18,413 bases of DNA, from assembly GCA_025352345.1 (NCBI GenBank), contig JANXTP010000440.1, forward strand, positions 1 through 18,413, given 5' to 3'. This document shows, piece after piece, positions 6,955 to 13,912 of this stretch. The position numbers were made by a program, and so were the translations under genes. This DNA is from Burkholderiales bacterium. Its GTDB lineage: Bacteria > Pseudomonadota > Gammaproteobacteria > Burkholderiales > Burkholderiaceae_C. The notes beneath the pieces are model-generated. The model made no database searches. It had not been told where the DNA came from and was given only the letters and a program-made list of their open reading frames with translations. The number at the start of each line of letters is the position of its first letter. Position 1 is the stretch's first letter.

Positions 6955-8364
6955 ATGATCATGACTTCGGACGCGCGGCCACCATTGCTGATTGTGGAGG
7001 ATGACCTCTCGCTCCAGAAGCAGATCAAGTGGTCGCTGGATCGATTCGAGTCGGTCACCGCCGATGACCGTGTCAGCGCGTTAGCGCAGTTTCGACGCCA
7101 CTCGCCTGCGGTGGTGACGATGGACCTCGGCCTGCCGCCGAATCCCGACTCGGTCCAGGAAGGCTTCAAGCTGCTTGAGCAGATGATGGAGCTCAACCCC
7201 GACGTCAAGGTGATCGTTTTGACGGGGCAGAACGACCAGGCCAATGCGCTGCGAGCGATCGACCTCGGTGCCTACGACTTCCTGCCCAAGCCCTTCGATC
7301 CCGACATGCTGGGCCTGATCATCGGCCGCGCCTTCCGGTTGTTCGATCTGCAAAGCGAGAACCGCCGCCTGCGCGACATGCAGCTGCCCGATGCGACGGG
7401 CGGACTCATCACACGTGATCAGCAGATGCTGCGCATCGGCCGCACGATCGAGAAAGTGGCGCCGAGCAATGCGACCGTGTTGCTGCTGGGTGAAAGTGGC
7501 ACTGGCAAGGAGGTGTTGGCCAATGCGCTGCACCAGGCCTCGAAGCGCAGCGGCAAGTTCGTCGCCATCAATTGCGCGGCCATCCCCGAGAACCTGCTCG
7601 AAAGCGAGTTGTTCGGCTACGAGAAGGGCGCTTTCACGGGCGCCGCGAAAACCACCGTCGGGCGCATCGAAACGGCCCACGGCGGCACGCTGATGCTCGA
7701 TGAGATTGGCGATCTGCCGATGGCGTTGCAGGCCAAGCTGCTGCGCTTTCTGCAGGAACGCACCGTCGAGCGCATCGGCGGTCGGCAGGAGATTCCGGTC
7801 GATGTCCGTGTCGTCTGCGCCACCCATCAGGATCTGGACGAGTTCATCAAGACCAACCGCTTTCGCCAGGATCTGTATTACCGGCTGGCCGAAATCGTCG
7901 TCGAGATTCCGCCCCTGCGCGCTCGGCAGGGCGATGCAGTGCTGCTGGCGCAAGCCTTTCTGCGGCGCTTCGCCCGCGAGCAAAGCCGCAACGCGATGAG
8001 CTTCAGCGACGATGCGCTGTCGGCCATCGATGCCTACGGCTGGCCGGGCAATGTGCGGGAACTGCTCAATGCCATCAAGCGAGTGTCGATCATGGCCGAG
8101 GGCAACCGTGTCACCAGCGACGATCTCAACCTGCCCCGATCCGCTGACGCCGAGGTCGCTGAAGACCCGGTGCTCGATCTGCGCACCGTGCGTGACCAGG
8201 CCGAGCGTGGTGCGATCGTGATGGCGCTGGCGCGTGCCAATGGCAACATCGTCAAGGCCTCGGAACTGCTGGGCGTGACCCGCCCGACGCTGTACGACCT
8301 GATGCGCCGTCTGGGCATCCAGTGGAAAGACGCCGACGCGTCGGTGGCCGCATCGACCGACTGA
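6955..8364 (+). CDS. prsR: PrsR, sigma-54-dependent response regulator of the PEP-CTERM/EPS system
   Basis: A 469-aa NtrC-type response regulator. The receiver domain (about 10-125) has the acidic pair Glu15/Asp16-Asp17, phosphoacceptor Asp57 (TMDLGLP) and Lys112 (PKPFDP). The AAA+ domain (about 150-390) has Walker A GESGTGKE (179-186), the sigma-54 contact loop GAFTGA (225-230) and the WPGNVREL signature. A C-terminal Fis-type helix-turn-helix occupies about 420-453 (NIVKASELLGVTRPTLYDLM). It should activate sigma-54 promoters when phosphorylated, probably by PrsK at 13913. The long linker insert DLGLPPNPDSVQEGFKLLE is typical of the PEP-CTERM-box response regulators. The start is ATG 6955 or, two codons on, ATG 6961; neither has a clear Shine-Dalgarno. 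The frame is open upstream, but that DNA encodes gmk antisense. Confidence 0.9.
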   Translation: MIMTSDARPPLLIVEDDLSLQKQIKWSLDRFESVTADDRVSALAQFRRHSPAVVTMDLGLPPNPDSVQEGFKLLEQMMELNPDVKVIVLTGQNDQANALRAIDLGAYDFLPKPFDPDMLGLIIGRAFRLFDLQSENRRLRDMQLPDATGGLITRDQQMLRIGRTIEKVAPSNATVLLLGESGTGKEVLANALHQASKRSGKFVAINCAAIPENLLESELFGYEKGAFTGAAKTTVGRIETAHGGTLMLDEIGDLPMALQAKLLRFLQERTVERIGGRQEIPVDVRVVCATHQDLDEFIKTNRFRQDLYYRLAEIVVEIPPLRARQGDAVLLAQAFLRRFAREQSRNAMSFSDDALSAIDAYGWPGNVRELLNAIKRVSIMAEGNRVTSDDLNLPRSADAEVAEDPVLDLRTVRDQAERGAIVMALARANGNIVKASELLGVTRPTLYDLMRRLGIQWKDADASVAASTD

Positions 8365-8382
8365 AGCGGTCTACGCGCAGGT

Positions 8383-9183
8383 CTATTTGCGCTCGTTGCG
8401 TGCCAGCAAGCGCAGCACGTGTTCCACCGGGATGGCGTAGCTGATGCCCGACGGATGGGTCAGCGCGGACTCGCGCGTGCCTTTCAGCGCGACCATGTTC
8501 ACCACGCCCACGACAGCGCCGGTTTCTGCATCGAACAAGGGGCCGCCGCTGTTGCCGGGGTAGGCGGTCGCGTCGAGCTGGAGCAACTCGAAAGCGCCGT
8601 CCTTCAGGGCCTTGATGGCTCGGCTGTCAAGTTGCCGCGCGCTCGGGCTGGGCAGGGCCACAGAAGTGATTGCTGACACGATGCCCCGGTGGGTGACCGG
8701 AGACAGACCCAGATTGCTGCCCAGCGGGAATCCGATGAAGGCGACCATCTGGCCTTCGCGCGCAGCCTGCGCCGGGCCTAGCGTGAGCACCGGCATGGCG
8801 CTGCCCTCGAAGCGCAGCAGGGCCAGGTCATGGATTTTGTCGACCTCGATCACCTCGACGCGCCGTAGGCTGTCCTGACCCGATGTACCGGGCGTGTAAA
8901 CCACCAGACTGCTGTCACCTGCGTCATCTTCTGTGGCGCGCGCGATCACATGCGAATTGGTCACCAGCAGGTTGCCGTCGCCGACCACAAAGCCTGTGCC
9001 GTTGAAACCAAAGCGGGGGTTCTGCGTTTCCTTGTAGAAGCCGACGGCGAGCACCGAAGGCTTGAATTTAGTGATCAGACTCGGAAGCGTATCCGCTGCG
9101 GGCGACATGAACGACACCGCCAATATGGCGAAGCCAAGCAGGTATTTGGAGGCTGCCCCTATCAATGCCGTAAGTGCTTTCAT
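8383..9183 (-). CDS. Secreted trypsin-like serine protease (S1C/DegP-like, no PDZ)
   Basis: A 266-aa chymotrypsin-fold protease. An N-terminal signal sequence or membrane segment (about 1-30, MKALTALIGAASKYLLGFAI...) points to export to the periplasm. The triad is visible: His78 (VTNSHVI), Asp119 (KIHDLALL) and Ser212 (YPGNSGGPL). It resembles the protease domain of DegP/HtrA but ends directly after it, with no PDZ domain. The frame also allows ATG 9201, inside the preceding gene; I prefer ATG 9183 because it gives a clean signal peptide, lies 7 nt after the upstream stop, and has GGAG about 10 nt upstream. It is the last gene of the minus-strand run and probably translationally coupled to the nucleotidyltransferase. 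Its substrate is unknown; processing of the Tat-signal protein encoded at 11487 is one possibility. Confidence 0.85.
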   Translation of the reverse strand: MKALTALIGAASKYLLGFAILAVSFMSPAADTLPSLITKFKPSVLAVGFYKETQNPRFGFNGTGFVVGDGNLLVTNSHVIARATEDDAGDSSLVVYTPGTSGQDSLRRVEVIEVDKIHDLALLRFEGSAMPVLTLGPAQAAREGQMVAFIGFPLGSNLGLSPVTHRGIVSAITSVALPSPSARQLDSRAIKALKDGAFELLQLDATAYPGNSGGPLFDAETGAVVGVVNMVALKGTRESALTHPSGISYAIPVEHVLRLLARNERK

Positions 9184-9190
9184 CTGCAGT

Positions 9191-10273
9191 TCACTCCGCA
9201 TCGTCTGCCCATATGCGCATCATGGCCTTTCGGGTGAGGTGCGGCACTGCCAAGTGAATGGGCATACGCAGATGATGCGAGCGAACGTAGAGGAGCCACC
9301 TGGCCAAACCAGTGAAGCGCTCGTCACAACTCGGATGGTCTGGCCGCAAAGCGGTGCTCAACAGGGCGGACATCAATCGGCGCGAGATCACGCTGCGATC
9401 CAATGCGCTGATGCGAGCGTCAAGGCGCATCGGAGGGGCGGTCGAGAACAAGCGTTTCAAGTGAACCAGCGCATGCGACAGCGGGATCTTCAGCCCCAAT
9501 TGCTCCGCTCGATCCAGCAACTGATCCCAGAAGTCGGGGTCTTTGGCGAAATGCACCACGAGGTCATTCATGTCCAGCAGGTCGCGCAGGCCGTGATCGA
9601 ACTCCCCTTCCAGAAACAGGTGCGCCGCGCTGTGAAGCACCATGTCTGTTGGGCACAGCGTGTAGAGGCCTGGGTGTTCAGGGATCGCTTGGATTCGATT
9701 CAGCAGTTCCGCTCCATCCACTTTGAATCGGGACGTCGGCGGGGTGATGGTGTGGTGAACGTCGATGGAGGTGCCGCGCTGCACATGACGCATCGGTGGC
9801 AGTTCATGCATCCACTGGCGGTAGTACCGATCGTTGTAGGCGTCGCGCTCTTCGCTGATCCATCCCGCAGCAAACAGCGCCGATTCGACCTCGGCGAGCT
9901 TCGGGTGCTCGACCAGTATGTCGATGTCGCTGAAGATCCGTCCCGGGGCCGAGGGCAGCCCGGCCAACAGATAAGCTGCACCTTTGAGCAGGACAATGGG
10001 TGTGCGGATATCGGCCAGCGCGCGTCGGATGCAGTCAGCCTCCCATCTCACTTCGTGCCACTGTCTGCGAGCGACGATGAGTCCACTTTCAAGATGACCA
10101 CGGGGGCCTACCGGCACGCTGTTCATCCAGCCACGCTCGGCGAAATGTTGTGCCAATCGCCCTTGCATGCGCGCCTGCCTCGCCTGCCCGAGTAGTAGTT
10201 CCCATTCTCGAGGGCTCAACAAGGGCTTTCGGTTGGGGTCGACCCAAACGCGTGACAGCAGGTCCTGTTTCAA
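9191..10273 (-). CDS. Nucleotidyltransferase family protein (NTP_transf_5 type)
   Basis: A 360-aa protein with the fold signature of the family found beside HprK-related kinases, in lasso-peptide clusters and in exosortase/EPS loci. Motifs are VLLKGAAYL (94-102), GRIFSDIDILV (111-121) with the metal-binding Asp116 and Asp118, and IDVHHTI (170-176) supplying a third acidic residue. Nucleotide transfer to an unknown acceptor is therefore expected. The start is TTG at 10273, overlapping the kinase stop as TTGA (10270-10273), with AAAGG just upstream. A later ATG (residue 36) would remove part of the N-terminal helical region, so TTG is preferred. Acceptor and product cannot be read from the sequence. 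In lasso-peptide tailoring this family acts together with an HprK-like kinase, which supports a joint role here. Confidence 0.82.
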   Translation of the reverse strand: MKQDLLSRVWVDPNRKPLLSPREWELLLGQARQARMQGRLAQHFAERGWMNSVPVGPRGHLESGLIVARRQWHEVRWEADCIRRALADIRTPIVLLKGAAYLLAGLPSAPGRIFSDIDILVEHPKLAEVESALFAAGWISEERDAYNDRYYRQWMHELPPMRHVQRGTSIDVHHTITPPTSRFKVDGAELLNRIQAIPEHPGLYTLCPTDMVLHSAAHLFLEGEFDHGLRDLLDMNDLVVHFAKDPDFWDQLLDRAEQLGLKIPLSHALVHLKRLFSTAPPMRLDARISALDRSVISRRLMSALLSTALRPDHPSCDERFTGLARWLLYVRSHHLRMPIHLAVPHLTRKAMMRIWADDAE

Positions 10274-11187
10274 GACCTTTGCGGCGCGACCAGCGCGTCG
10301 AAAATCCGAACTGCATCATCCAGCGCGCTGTATTCGAAGTCGTAACAGTCACTTTGATCCACCACATCGGCCAGTGTGTGGAATCCCAATGCACCCAGCA
10401 ATCCGTAATTGAATGCATTGCGACCCAGTTCGAGCATGCTGTCGGCACGGGATCGAGGTGCCAGTCGAGCGGTAGCGCCAAGCCTATATTTTGGAAAGAT
10501 CACCCAACCGGGGCGGGCCGTTGACTTCACGCGATCGAGATGGTGCTTATCGACTTTCATCAGGCCGACGGAACCTTTAGAGGTGTCTGGAACGATCTCG
10601 CTGAAGACAGCAGAAGGGGCGAAGTCCCGAATGATGTCGAGGGACTCGTTCTTGAGGCTCACGGGGCGACAGAGTGGAACGATGTCGGTGTCGACAGTCG
10701 AGATTAACGCCATTTCGTCGGATAGCAGTCTCCATCCGCGGTGAATCAGCGCTGCACACAAGGTGCTCTTTCCTGACCCGGGCGGCGCTGGGAGAATCGC
10801 GGCGTGTCCGTCGCGTTCGATCACGGCGGCGTGAAGCATCAAATACTGATGCGCCTGGGTCGAGATGCACCAGTTCATGGCCCACTCGAGGAGCGGACAG
10901 GAGTGGCTGATCGGAAGAGGCTTGAACGGCGAGCCACCGTCGCAGACAAAGCGCACTTGAGGATGAACCCAACGGTGCACGCCGACGCCGCGCTCCATGC
11001 GCATGTCGAAGTCTGCGAATTCGTCGTCAGGGATCAGCGGATAGTCGGCATAGAGCAGTTGCAAGCCCCTGGCGATGGATGGGATGTTCGATCGAATCCT
11101 GAATACAAATGGGCCGGTTTGAAGGGACACCCCTTTCCCACCGATTCTTCGATCCAAGTCGTCTTTGGTAAGCGTGGAAAGCGTCAT
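10270..11187 (-). CDS. HprK-related kinase A
   Basis: A 305-aa kinase with the C-terminal catalytic fold of HPr serine kinase/phosphorylase. Visible are LMLHAAVIERDGHAAILP (117-133), the Walker A loop APPGSGKST (134-142) and GWRLLSDEMALI (151-162), which matches the catalytic acidic segment of HprK. The N-terminal half is not the normal HprK regulatory domain. No HPr gene is present in the window. By family it belongs to the 'HPr-rel-A' system, where the kinase sits with a PqqD-like protein. It overlaps the PqqD-like gene by ATGA (11184-11187) and the nucleotidyltransferase by TTGA, so the three are almost certainly co-translated. The likely reaction is ATP-dependent phosphorylation of a protein or peptide Ser; the target is unknown. 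Related kinases phosphorylate the C-terminal Ser of lasso precursor peptides. Confidence 0.85.
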   Translation of the reverse strand: MTLSTLTKDDLDRRIGGKGVSLQTGPFVFRIRSNIPSIARGLQLLYADYPLIPDDEFADFDMRMERGVGVHRWVHPQVRFVCDGGSPFKPLPISHSCPLLEWAMNWCISTQAHQYLMLHAAVIERDGHAAILPAPPGSGKSTLCAALIHRGWRLLSDEMALISTVDTDIVPLCRPVSLKNESLDIIRDFAPSAVFSEIVPDTSKGSVGLMKVDKHHLDRVKSTARPGWVIFPKYRLGATARLAPRSRADSMLELGRNAFNYGLLGALGFHTLADVVDQSDCYDFEYSALDDAVRIFDALVAPQRS

Positions 11188-11447
11188 TCCAAAGGCGGTT
11201 GGATCAAAGATGATTTGATCAATTCTCCCAAGATGGAAGGCAGGGCGTCTGCGATCAAATCGACAGGCATCGATGTACCAAGCCTAGCGAGCACCTCCGC
11301 TTGGTTGGATGCACCATCTGCAATGGTGAGTAACACTCCGGTCGTGAGTTTGTCTAGTACATGAGTTCGACCGGTAGCCGAATCGAATACAAGGTATTCA
11401 TCATCCCAGTGCCGCCATTGTAATTCCGTTCCGGTATTCAGTCGCAT
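11184..11447 (-). CDS. PqqD-like protein of the HPr-rel-A system
   Basis: An 87-aa protein that is a complete PqqD-type domain: WRHWDDEYLVFDSATGRTH (11-29) forms the beta-strand part, followed by helical VLDKLTTGVLLTIADG (30-45) and a winged-helix end with ILGELIKSSLIQPPLE. PqqD proteins and their relatives bind leader peptides and present them to modifying enzymes, so a chaperone or recognition role for the adjacent kinase is inferred. It lies 39 bp downstream of the Tat-signal protein gene, separated by a perfect hairpin, and overlaps the kinase start by four bases. The ATG at 11447 lacks a strong Shine-Dalgarno. No radical SAM enzyme of the usual PqqD partner type is nearby. Confidence 0.82.
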   Translation of the reverse strand: MRLNTGTELQWRHWDDEYLVFDSATGRTHVLDKLTTGVLLTIADGASNQAEVLARLGTSMPVDLIADALPSILGELIKSSLIQPPLE

Positions 11448-11461
11448 TCGTGCGACTTCTT

Positions 11462-11480
11462 AATCTGTGCGCCACAGATT
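11462..11480 (-). other. Perfect 8-bp intercistronic hairpin
   Basis: AATCTGTG (11462-11469), loop CGC, CACAGATT (11473-11480) lies between the stop of the Tat-signal gene (11487) and the start of the PqqD-like gene (11447). It is not followed by a T-run on the minus strand, so it is not a classical terminator. It could stabilise the upstream message, attenuate downstream expression, or be a protein-binding palindrome. Confidence 0.55.
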
Positions 11481-11486
11481 CCGGGC

Positions 11487-12089
11487 TCAAGCTTCCAAAT
11501 ATGTGTAGAAAAAGTCTTTTCCACTGGCCTTTTGTGGGCTATTGTAGATCCCAATGACCTCAGAAGCGCTGTAGGGAAATACATAACCAGAAGGTGGCTT
11601 AATGGCATTCAGCAATGCTGCTATGTAGTGAAATTCGAGACTATTTTCAATGGTTAGCATAATCGTAATGAGCGATGTCGCTGGGCCGCTACCAAACACT
11701 GTGTTAAATGGGCTATTAATATTAAAAGTAATGGCGCCAACAGTATTTCCACCTAATAGATTGCTGGCTGCGTCGTAGTGCGGCCAGTGCTCGACCTTTT
11801 TGTAATAACCAGGACTCCAGCCCTTGCAAGGCGGGAGAGTGGCCTTCTGAGAGTGGGCAGCAGATTGCGCGCCTGATATCGTGCAAATCTTGCCGTCTTT
11901 AGTGAGGGCCGGGGTACTTGCAAAGGACCTTATTGGAACTGCGGTCGCAGCCAAGGCAGAGCCTTTCAAAACCCCGCTAAGAAGCAATCTGCGCCTGGAC
12001 GGCGATTGTTCCAAGTCCGCTGATGACTTAAAAGTCGATCCGGTGCTATCTGTCGGGATATTTTCGCAGCCGTCTTTCTTATGATTCAT
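11487..12089 (-). CDS. Small Tat-signal protein of unknown function, candidate cassette substrate
   Basis: A 200-aa protein I cannot assign to a named family. A twin-arginine signal is visible: SRRRLLLSG (31-39), a hydrophobic stretch to about 55, and a possible cleavage near SFAS (55-58), so export by Tat is likely. The mature part has Cys69, then CKGWSPGYYKKVEHWPHY (88-105), resembling the C-G-x-(S/T)PG-(Y/F)(W/Y)K-x(n)-W motif seen in various secreted bacterial proteins. It ends KDFFYTYLEA. Several Ser/Thr could accept phosphate. GAGGTG lies 5 nt upstream of the ATG. GC is low: 72 of 180 bases at 11581-11760, about 40%, against about 62% in a line counted at 7201-7260, suggesting separate origin. 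It lies 51 bp after the sugar transferase and 39 bp before the PqqD-like gene. Confidence 0.7.
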   Translation of the reverse strand: MNHKKDGCENIPTDSTGSTFKSSADLEQSPSRRRLLLSGVLKGSALAATAVPIRSFASTPALTKDGKICTISGAQSAAHSQKATLPPCKGWSPGYYKKVEHWPHYDAASNLLGGNTVGAITFNINSPFNTVFGSGPATSLITIMLTIENSLEFHYIAALLNAIKPPSGYVFPYSASEVIGIYNSPQKASGKDFFYTYLEA

Positions 12090-12140
12090 ATGTCACCTCA
12101 AAAATCTTCTTTGATTCGGTCAAGAACACGTCGTAGCTCA

Positions 12141-13532
12141 TTATTGTCCTTCGCGGAATAGGACTACGCTGACCGTCTCGATCAGTACCAGGATATCTAA
12201 GAAGAGCGAGTTGTTTTTGATGTAATATAAATCAAACTGATGCTTTTTCCGCGCGTCTTCCAGAGAGACGCCATACTGGTATCGTACTTGCGCCCAGCCG
12301 GTGATTCCGGGCTTGACCGAGTGACGCAATTCATAAAACGGAATATCGGTTTTCAGCTTGTCCACGAACGCAGGGCGTTCCGGACGTGGTCCAACCAAGC
12401 TCATCTCGCCAAACAACACGCTGAAAAGCTGTGGTAGTTCATCAATCCGTGTTTTTCGCATGAAAGAGCCTATGCGAGTGACTCGGGGATCATTCTTCGA
12501 CGCCCAACGCGCCACGCCATCTCGCTCGGCATCGGCGCGCATGCTTCGAAATTTCATGCACATGAACACGCGGCCACCCAATCCCACGCGGGCTTGACGA
12601 TAGATGATTGGCCCAGAGCTGTCCAACCAAATAGCCAACGCCGCTAGAGCCATGATAGGCGTTGTCAGGATCAACAAAATAATGGAACTGGCGATGTCAA
12701 ACGAGCGCTTCATGAGCTGCCGCATCTGACCTTGCACAAAGCCATCCCCGTACACAAGCCAACTGCCTTTCAGGCTGTCGATGCGAACTTCGCGTTTCGT
12801 TTTTTCGCTGAATCCTGCAAGGTTCAGCACCGATACTCCGCGAATTCGGCACTCCAACAACTGATCCATCGGAATGGCGCCACCGCGTTGCTCGCGTACG
12901 GCGATCACAATCTCCTTGACAGAATATCGAGATACCAGATCGATCAACGACGACTTACTTGAGAATATCGGGATGCCGTTCTTCTTGCTTTCGGTATCAT
13001 CCGAGGTGGCAAAGAATCCGACCACGTTACGGGCGGTGCGTCCAGGTAGTTGTAATTCGGCTGCTATGGATTGAGCTTCCTCTCCCGTACCGACAATCAA
13101 TACCGATGGCAGTGTGGTCACCCGCTGCATGACATAGAAACACCCACGGGATAAAACCAAGCCGATAGCAAGGTATGAAATTGCCGCCGGAATCAGTTGT
13201 TCAATGTATCCACGATCTGCGACAAACCGCAACACCAAACTGGTCACGTAGCCACCAATGCAAATGGCACCTGCTGTGCGGAAAGCTTTTGCGCTGAGTG
13301 AAATGGTTTTTGGCCGGTACAGTCCGACCAGCGCGTACATCAAGGCCGTCACCAGTGCAAAAAAAGTTGCACCGAACAACACCAGGGGCATCTCTGGCAC
13401 GGCGTCCGGAATGGTCATGTACCTGCTTGTCAAGGTCGACGCTGCCAGCAACATGGCCACAAAGCACAAAGACAGATCAACCGCCATGCCGGTTGGGGCA
13501 CTGGGCAAAATGTCGTGTCGGTAGACCCTCAT
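12141..13532 (-). CDS. PEP-CTERM/EPS-associated polyprenyl-phosphate sugar transferase (EpsB type)
   Basis: A 463-aa membrane enzyme that probably transfers a sugar-1-phosphate to undecaprenyl phosphate, the first step of exopolysaccharide repeat-unit synthesis. Four hydrophobic segments lie at about 17-33, 50-70, 88-104 and 112-128. A Rossmann-like CoA-binding domain follows (VLIVGTGEEAQ, about 144-154). The phrase VREQRGGAIPMDQLLECRI (212-230) is typical of the PEP-CTERM-associated subfamily. A membrane helix at about 277-300 precedes the catalytic domain: RQARVGLGGRVF (312-323), KFRSMRADAE, RIDELPQLF (362-370), SLVGPRPE (378-385) and PGITGWAQVRYQYG. I use ATG 13532, preceded by GAGAGG about 9 nt away; the frame extends to a TTG at 13556. 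It heads the minus-strand run and is divergent from prsK. Confidence 0.9.
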   Translation of the reverse strand: MRVYRHDILPSAPTGMAVDLSLCFVAMLLAASTLTSRYMTIPDAVPEMPLVLFGATFFALVTALMYALVGLYRPKTISLSAKAFRTAGAICIGGYVTSLVLRFVADRGYIEQLIPAAISYLAIGLVLSRGCFYVMQRVTTLPSVLIVGTGEEAQSIAAELQLPGRTARNVVGFFATSDDTESKKNGIPIFSSKSSLIDLVSRYSVKEIVIAVREQRGGAIPMDQLLECRIRGVSVLNLAGFSEKTKREVRIDSLKGSWLVYGDGFVQGQMRQLMKRSFDIASSIILLILTTPIMALAALAIWLDSSGPIIYRQARVGLGGRVFMCMKFRSMRADAERDGVARWASKNDPRVTRIGSFMRKTRIDELPQLFSVLFGEMSLVGPRPERPAFVDKLKTDIPFYELRHSVKPGITGWAQVRYQYGVSLEDARKKHQFDLYYIKNNSLFLDILVLIETVSVVLFREGQ

Positions 13533-13605
13533 CGTGGACTGCCTCTCGTTGGTCAAAACAGATTGGGACCCGGAAGGTCCACCTTGACTCGACTCACGCT
13601 AACTC

Positions 13606-13617
13606 AGAGCCGGCTCT
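13606..13617. promoter_or_regulatory. 12-bp palindrome upstream of the sugar transferase
   Basis: AGAGCCGGCTCT is a perfect palindrome 74 bp upstream of the sugar transferase start. It could be an operator or a leader hairpin; its sequence gives no regulator identity. Confidence 0.35.
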
Positions 13618-13691
13618 TTGATGAATTATTGTTGGGCAACCATACAGTGGCATCCCCTGAGTAGGGGGGGCTGCCGCGACCTTTCGCACGC

Positions 13692-13707
13692 TGGTTCGAG
13701 ATTTGCG
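13692..13707 (+). promoter_or_regulatory. Possible sigma-54 promoter upstream of prsK
   Basis: TGGTTCGAGATTTGCG has GG-N10-GC spacing with a perfect -12 TTGC and a -24 TGG (the following CAC is TTC). It points toward prsK, but the leader to ATG 13913 would be about 190 nt. The palindromic CCCCTGAGTAGGGG lies 25 bp upstream. Moderate to weak candidate. Confidence 0.3.
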
Positions 13708-13912
13708 GGTTTGACACGCATGATGGCCGCTGCGGTGGTAGTCAACATTCGCATCCATGAGCGCCCTCTTCGACGGCCGATGTCGTACGCGCTTTTTTTG
13801 ACCCAGCGATGACAACGATGCGGAATCTCCTGCGCGGCCCCTCTGATCGATTGATTTGGCTGACACCATTTCCGCTGGCAAGCCTGTCGTCGTGGCTGAC
13901 CAAGCAAACAGA

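Larger units (their letters stand above)
13533..13912. other. Divergent intergenic region between the sugar transferase and prsK
   Basis: A 380-bp region without a supported gene. It holds a 12-bp perfect palindrome AGAGCCGGCTCT (13606-13617), CCCCT-GAGT-AGGGG (13654-13667), GGACC-CGGAA-GGTCC (13566-13580) and a sigma-54-like element (13692-13707). It must carry promoters for both flanking genes. Short open frames on either strand here have no start signals or recognisable protein features. Confidence 0.6.

Noticed and set aside
9062..10195. A 377-codon plus-strand frame
   Set aside because: It is antisense to the nucleotidyltransferase, with no recognisable motif and shadow-like composition.
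13856..13912. TTG-initiated extension of PrsK
   Set aside because: The added residues precede the first membrane segment, look non-conserved, and have no Shine-Dalgarno; ATG 13913 is more plausible.
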